The notes beneath the pieces were generated by a model. It saw nothing but the letters and a program-made list of their open reading frames with translations. It searched no databases and was not told the origin of the DNA. Below, piece after piece: positions 10,035-19,354 of a stretch of 64,000 nt of DNA (the first letter of the stretch is position 1; the number at the start of each line of letters is the position of its first letter). The stretch is from assembly GCA_019639255.1 (NCBI GenBank), contig JAHBSF010000017.1:1-64000 (forward strand). The letters are read 5' to 3'. A program made the translations under genes and the position numbers. This stretch comes from Acidobacteriota bacterium. Its GTDB lineage: Bacteria; Acidobacteriota; Blastocatellia; RBC074.

Positions 10035-10384
10035 CACCTATTAATGAACAGCGACTGGATCGCGAGTTGAAGAAAGGCAGCGCGGAGTTGTTGATTCTCT
10101 CGCTGCTGGAAGCGCGCGCGCGCCACGGTTATGAAATCCGCAAGCTGATCGAGACCCGCTCGGACGGTGTTTTGAAGTTCAATGCAGCTTCGCTTTATCC
10201 GCTGCTATACAGGTTGGAGAAACGCGGCTGGATTGAGGGCAAGTGGGTGGAGAAGGCCGGGCAGCGACGGCGGCGTTTTTACAAGCTGACCAAAGACGGC
10301 AGGAAGGTTCTGGCGGCGCAGCGCGGCATATGGGAGTCGTTCGTGGCCGCGATCAACCGGGTAGCGAGGCCGGAAAATGCCTGA
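10031..10384 (+). CDS. PadR-family transcriptional regulator
   Basis: Protein of 117 aa with the PadR winged-helix: LLILSLLEARARHGYEI (recognition region), SLYPLLYRLEKRGWI (wing approach) and a Lys/Arg-rich wing (GQRRRRFYKLT). It belongs to the short PadR type with a minimal C-terminal helix. Its last 8 bp overlap the start of the first permease (ATGCCTGA), so the two are translationally coupled. PadR genes heading ADOP permease genes are a common acidobacterial arrangement. It probably represses its own operon in response to an unknown ligand. Confidence 0.93.
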   Translation: MSPINEQRLDRELKKGSAELLILSLLEARARHGYEIRKLIETRSDGVLKFNAASLYPLLYRLEKRGWIEGKWVEKAGQRRRRFYKLTKDGRKVLAAQRGIWESFVAAINRVARPENA

Positions 10385-13097
10385 TTGGAAACCGGAGATC
10401 AGGCGACGCCTGGCCGGATTGCAGCTCGCGCCGATGCGCGAGGCGGCGATCGTCGAGGAACTATCACAATATCTGGATGACTGCTATGAGGAACTGCTCG
10501 CGGGCGGCTCCTCGCAGGCGGAAGCCCGTCAAAAAACGCTTGCAGAGCTGAGGGGCAGCGCGGCGCTCGCGCGGGAACTGCGGCGGATGGAGCCGCAGGT
10601 CAATCCTGAACCCATCATTCCGGGAAGCAATCAGCCTGGAAGCGACTGGAGGACGAAAATGATCGCAGGACTATGGCATGACTTGCGCTTCGGCGCGCGG
10701 ATGGCGCTGAAGAACCCCGGCTTCACCGCAGTAGTCGTATTGACGCTCGCGCTGGGCATTGGGGCCAACGCGGCGCTGTTTTCGGTGGTCAACGGCGTGC
10801 TGTTCAATCCGCTGCCTTACCCGGAGCCTGAGCGGCTCGTCACGCTTCACCAGAGCAAGCCCAACTTCGCGACCGGCGCTATTCCCTATCCGAATTTTCT
10901 GGACTGGCAAAGGGAAAACAAGACCTTTTCCGCGATGGCGATTTCGCGAGGCGCCGGTTTCAATCTGATTGCCCCGGGTGAAGCCGAACAGGTTCGCGGG
11001 CGGCGCGTCACGGCGAATATCTTCTCCGTGCTCGGCGTCAAACCTGCCCTGGGACGCGATTTCGCGCCGGGCGAAGATGAGCGCGGCGCTGCACCGGTGG
11101 TGTTGATCAGCGCGGAGCTTTGGCGGCGCAAGTTCAACGCCTCGCCCGACGCGGTGGGCAAAAGTCTTACCGTGGATGACAGGAGCTACACGATTGTGGG
11201 CGTGCTGCCGGCGAGCTTTACTCTCTTTCGCGGCGCGGATGTCTATGTGCCTATGGGCCAGTGGAACAATGCCGCGTTGCAGAATCGCAGCGCGGCGTTG
11301 GGACTGCACGGCATTGGCCGGCTCAAGCCGGGCGTGACGCTCGCGCAGGCGCAGGCCGATCTGGATGGCGTGATGCGCGGGCTGGCCGAGGCTTACCCGG
11401 AGGCCAACCGGGACCATGGAGCGGCGGTCGTTCCGCTCAAGGAAAGGTTGGTCGGGGATGTCGGGCCGATTTTGTGGATGCTGCTGGGTGCGGTCGGCTT
11501 CGTGCTGCTGATCGCGTGCGTGAACGTCAGCAATCTGCTGTTGGCGCGCGCTACGGGCAGGACGCGCGAATTCGCCATCCGCGCCGCGCTGGGAGCAGGG
11601 CAATGGCGGTTGCTGCGCCAATCGCTCCTAGAAAGCACGTTGCTGGCGTTAATCGGCGGCGGGCTGGGGTTGATGTTTGCGGCCTGGGGAACGAAGGCCG
11701 CGCTCGCCGCTTTGCCCAGCGGATTGCCGCGCGCGGAAGAGGTTGGGCTGGACGCGCGCGTACTGTTTTTTACCCTGGCCATTTCGCTGCTCACGGGAGC
11801 GCTAGCGGGGTTGGCTCCGGCGCTGAAGGCCTCGCAGCGGCCATTATCCGAAACGTTGAAGGAAGGCGGGCGCGGAACGGGCGGCGGGCGGCGGCGCGCG
11901 CAGGGCGTACTGGTCGCTGTGGAAGTGGCGCTGGCGCTCGTGCTGCTGATCGGCGCGGGATTGATGATCCGCAGCCTGAGTGCGCTCTGGAACGTTGATC
12001 CCGGCTTTCGTCCCGAAAATGTTTTGACTTTCGGACTCGGCTTTCCGCCCTCGATGAGAACTGCGAGCGATGAAGCAAAGCACGCCAACCTGCGCGACCT
12101 GAGCGCACGCATCAGCGCGATACCGGGCGTACAGGCCGCTTCATTTTCGGTTGGCGCTTCTCCCTTGCAGAGCGAAGACGACCTGTACTTCTGGATTGAC
12201 GGCAAGCCAAGGCCCGCCAGCACAAGCGAGATGCACATGGCGCTTGTATATCGGGTCGAACCCGGTTACCTGGCGGCTATGGGCGTCCCGCTCAGGCAGG
12301 GCCGCTTTTTCACAGATCAGGACGAAGTACGAACCCAGCCCGTCGTGGTTATCGATGAAGTCTTCGCACGCCAATATTTCCGGGACGAAAACCCGCTCGG
12401 CAAACGCATCCATCTCGGAAGCGACAGAGACCCGCTGGAGATCGTCGGAGTGGTCGGGCACGTGAAGCAGTGGAGCCTTGCCGGAGACGGCGGGCAATCG
12501 CTTCAGGCGCAACTTTACGAACCGTTCAGGCAGTTGCCGGGCAGCCCTTCTGAGGTGGGAGTGGTGGTGCGTGTTGAGGGAGTGGGCACAGGCGGGGCTG
12601 CGCTTTTGGACTCGATCCGCCGCGCAGTGCAAAGCCGGCACAGCCAGAATGTGGTTTTCGCCGCGCGGACGATGAATGAAGTGATCGCCGATTCGCTGGG
12701 CCGCCAGCGCTTCCTGATGATCCTGCTCAACGCCTTTGCGGCGGCCGCGCTGCTGCTGGCGAGCATCGGCCTTTACGGCGTCATTTCATATCTGGTCGGA
12801 CAACGCACGCAGGAACTCGGCGTACGCATCGCGCTGGGCGCGCAACGGCGGGACGTGCTGCGTCTGGTCTTGAGCCACGGCATGAAGATGGCTTTTGGCG
12901 GTGTAGCGCTGGGGTTGGCGGCAGCGCTGGGATTGACCCGACTGCTGAACCAGATGCTTTACGGCGTGAGCGCGACCGACCCGGCGACGTTTGCGGGCAT
13001 TACATTGCTGCTCGCGGCGGTAGCGCTGCTGGCCTGTTTTGTTCCGGCGTGGCGCGCAACGCGCGTCGATCCGATGATCGCTCTGAGATACGAATGA
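10377..13097 (+). CDS. ADOP-type duplicated MacB/FtsX permease 1
   Basis: Protein of 906 aa. An N-terminal prefix of about 85 residues (starts [12 protein letters not shown]) precedes the first membrane helix at about residues 110-130 ([12 protein letters not shown]...). Then come a MacB-type periplasmic domain, three helices at about 365-500, a second helix plus periplasmic domain, and a final three-helix FtsX domain ending about ten residues from the C-terminus. This is the full-length duplicated architecture of acidobacterial orphan permeases. No ATPase is encoded nearby. It overlaps padR. Substrate unknown; members of this fold usually act in export or mechanotransmission. Confidence 0.93.
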   Translation: MPDWKPEIRRRLAGLQLAPMREAAIVEELSQYLDDCYEELLAGGSSQAEARQKTLAELRGSAALARELRRMEPQVNPEPIIPGSNQPGSDWRTKMIAGLWHDLRFGARMALKNPGFTAVVVLTLALGIGANAALFSVVNGVLFNPLPYPEPERLVTLHQSKPNFATGAIPYPNFLDWQRENKTFSAMAISRGAGFNLIAPGEAEQVRGRRVTANIFSVLGVKPALGRDFAPGEDERGAAPVVLISAELWRRKFNASPDAVGKSLTVDDRSYTIVGVLPASFTLFRGADVYVPMGQWNNAALQNRSAALGLHGIGRLKPGVTLAQAQADLDGVMRGLAEAYPEANRDHGAAVVPLKERLVGDVGPILWMLLGAVGFVLLIACVNVSNLLLARATGRTREFAIRAALGAGQWRLLRQSLLESTLLALIGGGLGLMFAAWGTKAALAALPSGLPRAEEVGLDARVLFFTLAISLLTGALAGLAPALKASQRPLSETLKEGGRGTGGGRRRAQGVLVAVEVALALVLLIGAGLMIRSLSALWNVDPGFRPENVLTFGLGFPPSMRTASDEAKHANLRDLSARISAIPGVQAASFSVGASPLQSEDDLYFWIDGKPRPASTSEMHMALVYRVEPGYLAAMGVPLRQGRFFTDQDEVRTQPVVVIDEVFARQYFRDENPLGKRIHLGSDRDPLEIVGVVGHVKQWSLAGDGGQSLQAQLYEPFRQLPGSPSEVGVVVRVEGVGTGGAALLDSIRRAVQSRHSQNVVFAARTMNEVIADSLGRQRFLMILLNAFAAAALLLASIGLYGVISYLVGQRTQELGVRIALGAQRRDVLRLVLSHGMKMAFGGVALGLAAALGLTRLLNQMLYGVSATDPATFAGITLLLAAVALLACFVPAWRATRVDPMIALRYE

Positions 13098-13100
13098 CGC

Positions 13101-13200
13101 AAGAGAGATAACGGAACAAACGAAATAAGACGGAACAGACGAAAATATTCGACTATTCCGTAATTTTCGTTTCATTTCGTATGTTCCGTTATCTCTCTTT
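13101..13200. repeat. Long inverted repeat, copy d
   Basis: Begins 4 bp after the permease 1 stop, in CAAGAGAGATAACGGAAC, and ends TGTTCCGTTATCTCTCTTT. The centre contains AATATTCG. It is followed by a CCCCAATTTCATGTGG flank shared in variant form with copies e and f. Confidence 0.9.
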
Positions 13201-13232
13201 TATGCCCCAATTTCATGTGGTTTGGTTTAAAC

Positions 13233-15338
13233 ATGCCCGAGTGGAAAATTGAAATCAGACAACGGCTGGCCGGATTACGACTGGAACCGACGCGCGAAGC
13301 CGCCATCATCGAAGAACTTGCGCAGGACCTCGACGATTGTTATGCGGCGCTGTTGGCAGGCGGCGCGAGCGAAGCAGAAGCGCATCAACAGACGCTTCTG
13401 GAATTGAGCGGGAGTGATCTGCTCGGGCGCGAATTACAGCGTAGCGAACAGCGGTTCAAACAAGAACCCATTCCTCTCGGAGCCAATCGAAGGAGCAATA
13501 TGATTGCAGACCTTTGGCAAGACCTGCGCTTCGGCGCACGAATGCTGGCGAAACAACCGGGCTTTTCGCTGATTGCGATTCTGACGCTGGCGCTCGGCAT
13601 AGGCGCGAATACGGCGATTTTCAGCCTTTTGGATGCGCTGTTGCTGAAGCCGTTGCCGATCAGACAGCCTGAGCAGTTAGTGGTCGTAAATATTGCCGGG
13701 CCGGATCAGCCGGAGCGCGGGTTTTCTTCGTTCTCCTATCCGGTCTTTCGTGAAATGCGCGAAAACAATTCGGCCTTTGCCGGGATGTTCGCCCGTTCCG
13801 GTTTGCAGATGAGTATGAGCGCCGGCGGTCAATCGGAGCGCGTGCAGGGCGAAGAGGTGTCGGGCAACTTCTTTTCCGTGCTGGGCGTCAGCGCGGCGAT
13901 TGGCCGCGTATTGACGGAAGCCGATGACCGGACGCCCGGCGCGCATGCGGCAGCCGTGCTCAGTTTCAATTTCTGGCAGCGACGCTTTGGTGCAGACCCG
14001 AGCATTGTCGGGCAGACGATCAGGCTGAATAACTATCCTTTCACTGTGATCGGCGTCACACAGCGGGGCTTTCAAGGTGTAGAGGTTGGCGCTGCGCCCG
14101 ATGTGCGCATCCCGCTGCTGATGGATGGTCAGGTACGCCCGAAGCCCGGCCCGCCGATTTTCGAGCAGCGCGGTAGTTGGTGGCTCGGCGTAATGGCGCG
14201 GCTCAAATCCGGCGTCGGCATCGAACAGGCGCAGCCATCTGCGGACGCCGTTTATCAAATCGCGCGTGAGCCCGACTTGCGCCGCAACACGGGCGATACG
14301 ACCGACGACCGGAATTTCAGAGCGCTCCGCATCCACCTCGATTCCGCTAAAACCGGCGCATCGAGCTTGAGCCGCCAGTTTTCACAACCGCTCGTAATCC
14401 TGATGTGTCTGGTGGGTGTGGTGTTGCTTATTGCCTGCCTCAACGTCGCCAATCTGATGCTGGTGCGCGCCACGACGCGTCAGAAAGAGATCGCCGTGCG
14501 TCTGGCGTTGGGGGCGGGGCGCTTCCGGCTGGTGCGGCAATTGCTGACCGAAGGAGTTTTGCTTTCCGCTTTGGGCGGTTCGCTGGGATTGCTGTTCGCC
14601 CGCTGGGGAACAGATGCGCTGCTGGGCTTTTTACCGCAGGGACGCGCGCTGGAAATCACAATCTTTGGGGCTGATCTGCGGATGCTCGGTTTCACGCTGG
14701 GCGTCACGCTGCTGTCCGCATTGCTTTTCGGCCTCGTTAACCTGAAAGAAACCGCGCCGCAAACAGCCTACATTCCTTATTCCCAATACGAGCAATTGGG
14801 GCAGCGGATTCTGTGCGTTCGCGCAGCGGGCGATCCGCTTGCGCTGGCGGCGGCGATTCGACGGGAAGTCCGCAATCTCGATCCGAACCTGCCCGTTTTC
14901 AACGTGAAAACCTTTGCTGAGCACATCAGCGAATCGGTCAGCCGGGAACGTTTGGTCGCTTTGTTATCCGGCTTCTTCGGGCTCTTCGCGCTGCTGCTCG
15001 CCGGCCTGGGGCTCTACGGTGTGATGGCGTATGCCGTCACACGCCGCACGCGCGAAATCGGCATCCGTATGGCGCTCGGTGCACGCGCAGCCGGCGTGTT
15101 GTGGCTGGTGTTGCGTGAAACGTTGCTGCTGGCGCTGATCGGAACGGTCATTGGACTGCCGCTCGCGTTGGCGACGACGCGGATGACCGAAGGGCTGTTG
15201 TTTGGTCTGACGCCCACCGACCCTTTGACGATTGTCATCGCTACGCTGGTGATGATCGCGGTAGCAGGGCTGGCCGGTTATTTCCCGGCGCGCCGCGCCG
15301 CACAGGTTGATCCGATGGCAGCGCTACGGAGCGAATGA
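13233..15338 (+). CDS. ADOP-type permease 2, internally deleted
   Basis: Protein of 701 aa starting MPEWKIEIRQRL at 13233; a start at 13215 would add six residues not seen in its paralogues. The prefix, first helix, first periplasmic domain and first FtsX helices are intact. At about residue 502 (LLFGLVNLKETAPQ, near 14735-14745) the sequence jumps from the third helix directly into the end of the second periplasmic domain. This loses about 190 residues, including the fourth long helix. The frame is kept and the C-terminal FtsX helices are normal. The gene is probably expressed but its activity is doubtful. Its stop overlaps the hydrolase start (ATGATG). Confidence 0.88.
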   Translation: MPEWKIEIRQRLAGLRLEPTREAAIIEELAQDLDDCYAALLAGGASEAEAHQQTLLELSGSDLLGRELQRSEQRFKQEPIPLGANRRSNMIADLWQDLRFGARMLAKQPGFSLIAILTLALGIGANTAIFSLLDALLLKPLPIRQPEQLVVVNIAGPDQPERGFSSFSYPVFREMRENNSAFAGMFARSGLQMSMSAGGQSERVQGEEVSGNFFSVLGVSAAIGRVLTEADDRTPGAHAAAVLSFNFWQRRFGADPSIVGQTIRLNNYPFTVIGVTQRGFQGVEVGAAPDVRIPLLMDGQVRPKPGPPIFEQRGSWWLGVMARLKSGVGIEQAQPSADAVYQIAREPDLRRNTGDTTDDRNFRALRIHLDSAKTGASSLSRQFSQPLVILMCLVGVVLLIACLNVANLMLVRATTRQKEIAVRLALGAGRFRLVRQLLTEGVLLSALGGSLGLLFARWGTDALLGFLPQGRALEITIFGADLRMLGFTLGVTLLSALLFGLVNLKETAPQTAYIPYSQYEQLGQRILCVRAAGDPLALAAAIRREVRNLDPNLPVFNVKTFAEHISESVSRERLVALLSGFFGLFALLLAGLGLYGVMAYAVTRRTREIGIRMALGARAAGVLWLVLRETLLLALIGTVIGLPLALATTRMTEGLLFGLTPTDPLTIVIATLVMIAVAGLAGYFPARRAAQVDPMAALRSE

Positions 15339-16456
15339 TGAAAAGAAAAGATCGGCTTTTGTTAGGTGGCCTGGCCTGGATGGCATTGTTCGTGCTGCTT
15401 CAGGCTGGGACGATTCAGGCGCAGAACGAATCTGCGCCGCCGCTGCCGCCGCCCGGTAAATTGGTGGATGTGGGCGGCTGGCGGCTGCACCTTAATTGCA
15501 CGGGCGAGGCGCGCGCGGGGCAGCCGACAGTCATCCTCGAACCGGGGATTGGCGATTTTTCTGTGGAATGGAGCCTCGTTCAACCGGGCGTCGCCAAATT
15601 CGCCCGCGTTTGCTCCTACGACCGCGCGGGCGATGGCTGGAGCGATTGGGGCCCGCATCCGCGCACCTATCGCCAAATCGTTTACGAACTGCACACGCTG
15701 CTCGACAAAGCGGGCGTCAAGCCGCCGTTGGTGCTTGTCGGACAATCTTACGGCGGCTGGCTGGTACGGCTTTACGCCCTCATGTATCCGTCGGATGTCG
15801 TCGGGATGGCGCTGGTGGATGTCGGCGCGGACGATCCCTGGCGGATGACCAACGGCAAGCTGGCGCGTTCGTCGGAACTGGTGAAAGGCGAGCCGATTCC
15901 TGCCATCAAAACCTCCGGGCCATTGCGACTGAGCGACATTCCACCCGAAGCCCTACGACAAATGAAAGCCGGCGCGCAATCGCTCGTGCCCCATGCGAAC
16001 GACCCGCCGCGCGACAAGCTGCCGCCCGAAGCGCAACGGATGCGGGCCTGGGCGCGCGGTCAATTAGGGCACATCGCGGCGGGCGTGAATCCATTCGAGA
16101 TGGAAGAACTCGCCGCCTTGCGCACGGAACAGGCGAAGAGCGAATACCCGTTCGGCGACAAGCCGCTGATCGTGCTGACGCGCGGCATCCCTGAAGAATC
16201 AGGCCCCGATGGAAAGGCGATGGAAGAAGAGCGCAGGAGCAATCACGCCGCCGTCGCCAAGAGGTCGCGGCAGGGCAAACTGATTGTCGCTGCGCGCAGC
16301 GGCCATCACATTCAAATGGATGAGCCGGAACTGGTGATCCAGTCTATCCGTGAGGTCGTGGTTGCCGCAACGGAGCAAAAAGGCGACGTATTGAAAGATA
16401 AACTTTGTTGTACGAAGCGTGAGACGGCAAGAGAGATAACGGAACAAACGAAATGA
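15335..16456 (+). CDS. Exported alpha/beta hydrolase
   Basis: Protein of 373 aa. It has a basic N-terminus plus a hydrophobic segment (LLLGGLAWMALFVLLQAGTI), then the alpha/beta hydrolase fold: oxyanion region EPGIGDF (69-75), YDRAGDGWS, nucleophile elbow GQSYGG (136-141, Ser138), DVGADDP, and the late His in SGHHIQMDEP. Translationally coupled to permease 2. The C-terminal tail [13 protein letters not shown] is encoded by the left arm of inverted repeat copy e, which also supplies the TGA; it probably has no fold of its own. Likely an esterase or haloalkane-dehalogenase-like enzyme; the substrate is unknown. Confidence 0.87.
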   Translation: MMKRKDRLLLGGLAWMALFVLLQAGTIQAQNESAPPLPPPGKLVDVGGWRLHLNCTGEARAGQPTVILEPGIGDFSVEWSLVQPGVAKFARVCSYDRAGDGWSDWGPHPRTYRQIVYELHTLLDKAGVKPPLVLVGQSYGGWLVRLYALMYPSDVVGMALVDVGADDPWRMTNGKLARSSELVKGEPIPAIKTSGPLRLSDIPPEALRQMKAGAQSLVPHANDPPRDKLPPEAQRMRAWARGQLGHIAAGVNPFEMEELAALRTEQAKSEYPFGDKPLIVLTRGIPEESGPDGKAMEEERRSNHAAVAKRSRQGKLIVAARSGHHIQMDEPELVIQSIREVVVAATEQKGDVLKDKLCCTKRETAREITEQTK

Positions 16457-16530
16457 AACGAAAAATTACGGAAAAGTCGAATATTTTCGTCTGTTCCGTC
16501 TTATTTCGTATGTTCGGTTATCTCTCTTTT
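16429..16530. repeat. Long inverted repeat, copy e (contains a stop codon)
   Basis: Arms begin CAAGAGAGATAACGGAAC and end TGTTCGGTTATCTCTCTTTT. The hydrolase stop lies inside the left arm (16454-16456). The outer left flank (about 16410-16430), read on the minus strand, resembles the right flank of copy g. Confidence 0.9.
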
Positions 16531-16565
16531 TTGTCCCAAAGTCGTGTGGAGTGAATAGGGTTGCT

Positions 16566-19298
16566 ATGCCTGACTGGAAACCACATATCCGACAACGACT
16601 GGCAAGGCTGCAAATTGCACCGACGCGCGAGCAGGCGATTGTCGAAGAACTCGCGCAGCACCTGGACGACTGCTACGCCGAATCGCTCTCAAGCGGCGCG
16701 ACCGAAGCGGAAGCTTATCAACGCGCAGTCGCCGAATTGAGCGGCAAAGAATTACTGGCGCGAGAACTGCAGCGCGTGGAGCGGCAGGTCGCACCGGAAC
16801 CTCTCATCCACGGAACGAATCGGAGAATCAACATGGTTGCCGACATGTGGCAGGACCTGCGGTTCGGCGCGCGGACGTTGCTGAAACAACCCGGCTTCAC
16901 CCTGATCGCCGTCTTAACTCTGGCGCTGGGCATCGGCGCGAACACGGCCATTTTCACGGTGGTCAATGCGCTGCTGTTGCGTCCCTTGCCGTATCGTCAG
17001 CCGGAGCAGTTGGTGAAGGTGTTCAGAACGCCGCCTGATCCGACTAAAGGGATGTTGCCTTCGATCTGGTCGTACCCTCGCTTTGAGATGTTGCGCCGCC
17101 AGAACCGGAGTTTTACCCAGGTCGCGGGCTTTAATCAAAGCCCTTACAACCTGACCGGGACCGACGCGCCCGAGCAGTTATGGATGGAGATGGCCTCGGA
17201 CGGTTACTTCCCGCTGCTCGGTGTGAATACCATCGTCGGGCGCACTTTCACGGCGGAAGACGCGGGCGAGGTTGCGCTGCTGGGGTACGGTCTGTGGCAG
17301 CGGCGCTATGGCGGCGACCCGCAGGTAGTCGGCAGGACAATAGAGCTCGACAAACTGGCGTTCACCATCGTCGGCGTGCTGCCGCCCGGCTTTCGCGGTC
17401 AAAGCGGCACTGCGGATGTCTGGCTGCCGATGATGGCCGCCCCCAGGTTTGTTCGCACTATCCTCACCGATCCGGACGATCACTGGTTTCAGGTCATCGC
17501 CCGTTTGAAAGACGGCGTCGCGCTCGCACAGGCGCAAGCCGAGATGCAACAGGTCAGTGCTGAGATCGAGCAGAAATACCCCAGCCCGCCTGACACTGTG
17601 CCGGGGAATGCGAAAGTCCCCGTGCTGGAGCCGTTTCAATCCGCCAAAGTCGACCCGGCGCTCAAGACCTCGTTCCTGCTGCTGCTGGCCGCCGTCGGGC
17701 TGGCGCTGCTGATCGCCTGCGCGAATGTGGCCAACCTGCTGCTGGCGCGTGCGGCGGCGCGGCGCCGGGAGTTCGCTTTGCGCGCGGCGCTCGGCGCTTC
17801 GCGGCTGCGGTTGCTGCGTCAACTCATCACGGAGAGCCTGCTGCTGTCGATGGTGGGCGGCGCGTTCGGCGTGCTTCTCGCGCGTTGGGGCGTGCCGCTG
17901 CTTATGAGCATTCGCCCCAGGGACAATACGCAATTCTGGACATCGTATTCTCACACGTTTGATTTCTTCACAGTCAATCTGGACTGGCGCGTGCTCGGCT
18001 TCAACTTCGCGCTGGCGTTGTTGACTGGGCTTTTGTTCGGCCTGCTGCCCGCGCTGCAATCCTCCTTCATCAATATCAATGAAGCCTTGAAAGAAGGCGC
18101 GGGCGGTTCGGGCGCAGGCTTTCATGGCCCGCGTAAATTGAGCGTGCGCAACGTGCTGGTCGGCGGCGAGATCGCCCTGTCGCTGGCTCTGCTCGTCGGC
18201 GCGGGGTTGATGATCAACAGCCTGCTGCGGTTGCAGTCCGTCAACCTGGGTTTCGCGCCGGAAAACCTGCTGACAATGACCGTGTATTCGCGCGACGCGA
18301 AGCCGGAGTTTTATGAACAGGCGCTCGAGCGCGTGCAGGCCTTGCCGGGCGTCGAAGCGGCCAGCTTCAGCCGCAACACTCCGCTGCTGGGCCGTTACGC
18401 CAGGGCCGTGATAGACATCGAAGGGCGCGCCGACATCAATCGCGCCGGCGTGGGGTTTCACAGCGTCTCGCCCGATTATTTCAAAACGCTGGGCATTGCG
18501 TTGCTGCGGGGGCGCGTCTTTACCGCGCAGGATCGCGTCGGCGCGCCGCGCGTGGCCCTGCTCAATCAAGCCGCTGCCGAAAAGTTTTTCCCCGGCGAAG
18601 ACCCCATCGGCAAACGCATCCGGCCTTATGTGACTCCGAAGTACCAGACCGCTGAACCATATATCGAGATTGTCGGTGTGGTGGCTGATGTGCCGTATGG
18701 CCGCCTCGAAGAAGGAGCGGCGCCGGACCTCTACGTCTCGGCGCTGCAACCCACCGATCAGATGCGCATGCTGACCGTGCGTTCAGGCATTGATACGGCG
18801 GCTCTCACCGCGGCAGTGCAACGCGAAGTGCTACGGCTTGATCGCAACATCCCGCTCACCGCCATTCAAACAATGAAGGAACGGGTGGCGGACGTGACTT
18901 CGCGCACGCGCTTCATTGCTGTACTGCTTGGAGCATTTGCGGGGCTGGCGCTGGTGTTGGCCGGCATAGGCGTTTACGGCGTGATGGCCTACAGCGTGTC
19001 GGCGCGCACGCGTGAAATCGGCATTCGGCTGGCATTGGGCGCGCAGCCGAGCGATGTGCGCAATCTCGTCATCGGGCAGGGTATGCGGCTCGCGCTTGTT
19101 GGCATAGCGGCAGGATTGCTCACCGCCTTCGCCGTCACGCGCCTGTTGCGGACGGTGTTGTTCGGCGTGAGCGCGACCGATCCGCCGACGTTTGCGGGGA
19201 TCGCGCTGTTATTGATATGCGTGGCGCTCACGGCGTGCTGGATTCCGGCGCGGCGGGCGACGAAGGTTGATCCGATTATCGCCTTGCGAAGTGAATGA
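16566..19298 (+). CDS. ADOP-type permease 3
   Basis: Protein of 910 aa from the ATG at 16566 (MPDWKPHIRQRL). A GTG five codons earlier is possible but not shared by the paralogues. Full-length duplicated architecture: prefix, [12 protein letters not shown] first helix, two periplasmic MacB domains, and two FtsX cores (about residues 370-510 and 785-905). Walker motifs are absent. Starts 36 bp after inverted repeat copy e. Confidence 0.92.
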   Translation: MPDWKPHIRQRLARLQIAPTREQAIVEELAQHLDDCYAESLSSGATEAEAYQRAVAELSGKELLARELQRVERQVAPEPLIHGTNRRINMVADMWQDLRFGARTLLKQPGFTLIAVLTLALGIGANTAIFTVVNALLLRPLPYRQPEQLVKVFRTPPDPTKGMLPSIWSYPRFEMLRRQNRSFTQVAGFNQSPYNLTGTDAPEQLWMEMASDGYFPLLGVNTIVGRTFTAEDAGEVALLGYGLWQRRYGGDPQVVGRTIELDKLAFTIVGVLPPGFRGQSGTADVWLPMMAAPRFVRTILTDPDDHWFQVIARLKDGVALAQAQAEMQQVSAEIEQKYPSPPDTVPGNAKVPVLEPFQSAKVDPALKTSFLLLLAAVGLALLIACANVANLLLARAAARRREFALRAALGASRLRLLRQLITESLLLSMVGGAFGVLLARWGVPLLMSIRPRDNTQFWTSYSHTFDFFTVNLDWRVLGFNFALALLTGLLFGLLPALQSSFININEALKEGAGGSGAGFHGPRKLSVRNVLVGGEIALSLALLVGAGLMINSLLRLQSVNLGFAPENLLTMTVYSRDAKPEFYEQALERVQALPGVEAASFSRNTPLLGRYARAVIDIEGRADINRAGVGFHSVSPDYFKTLGIALLRGRVFTAQDRVGAPRVALLNQAAAEKFFPGEDPIGKRIRPYVTPKYQTAEPYIEIVGVVADVPYGRLEEGAAPDLYVSALQPTDQMRMLTVRSGIDTAALTAAVQREVLRLDRNIPLTAIQTMKERVADVTSRTRFIAVLLGAFAGLALVLAGIGVYGVMAYSVSARTREIGIRLALGAQPSDVRNLVIGQGMRLALVGIAAGLLTAFAVTRLLRTVLFGVSATDPPTFAGIALLLICVALTACWIPARRATKVDPIIALRSE

Positions 19299-19354
19299 TC
19301 CTGTGTGGAATCTGCGTTGCTGCCGCGTATCAACTACCGATGAGGTGATTCAAG

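Noticed and set aside
17178-18749. 523-codon minus-strand frame
   Set aside because: Antisense shadow of permease 3; Arg/Gln/His-rich with no domain.
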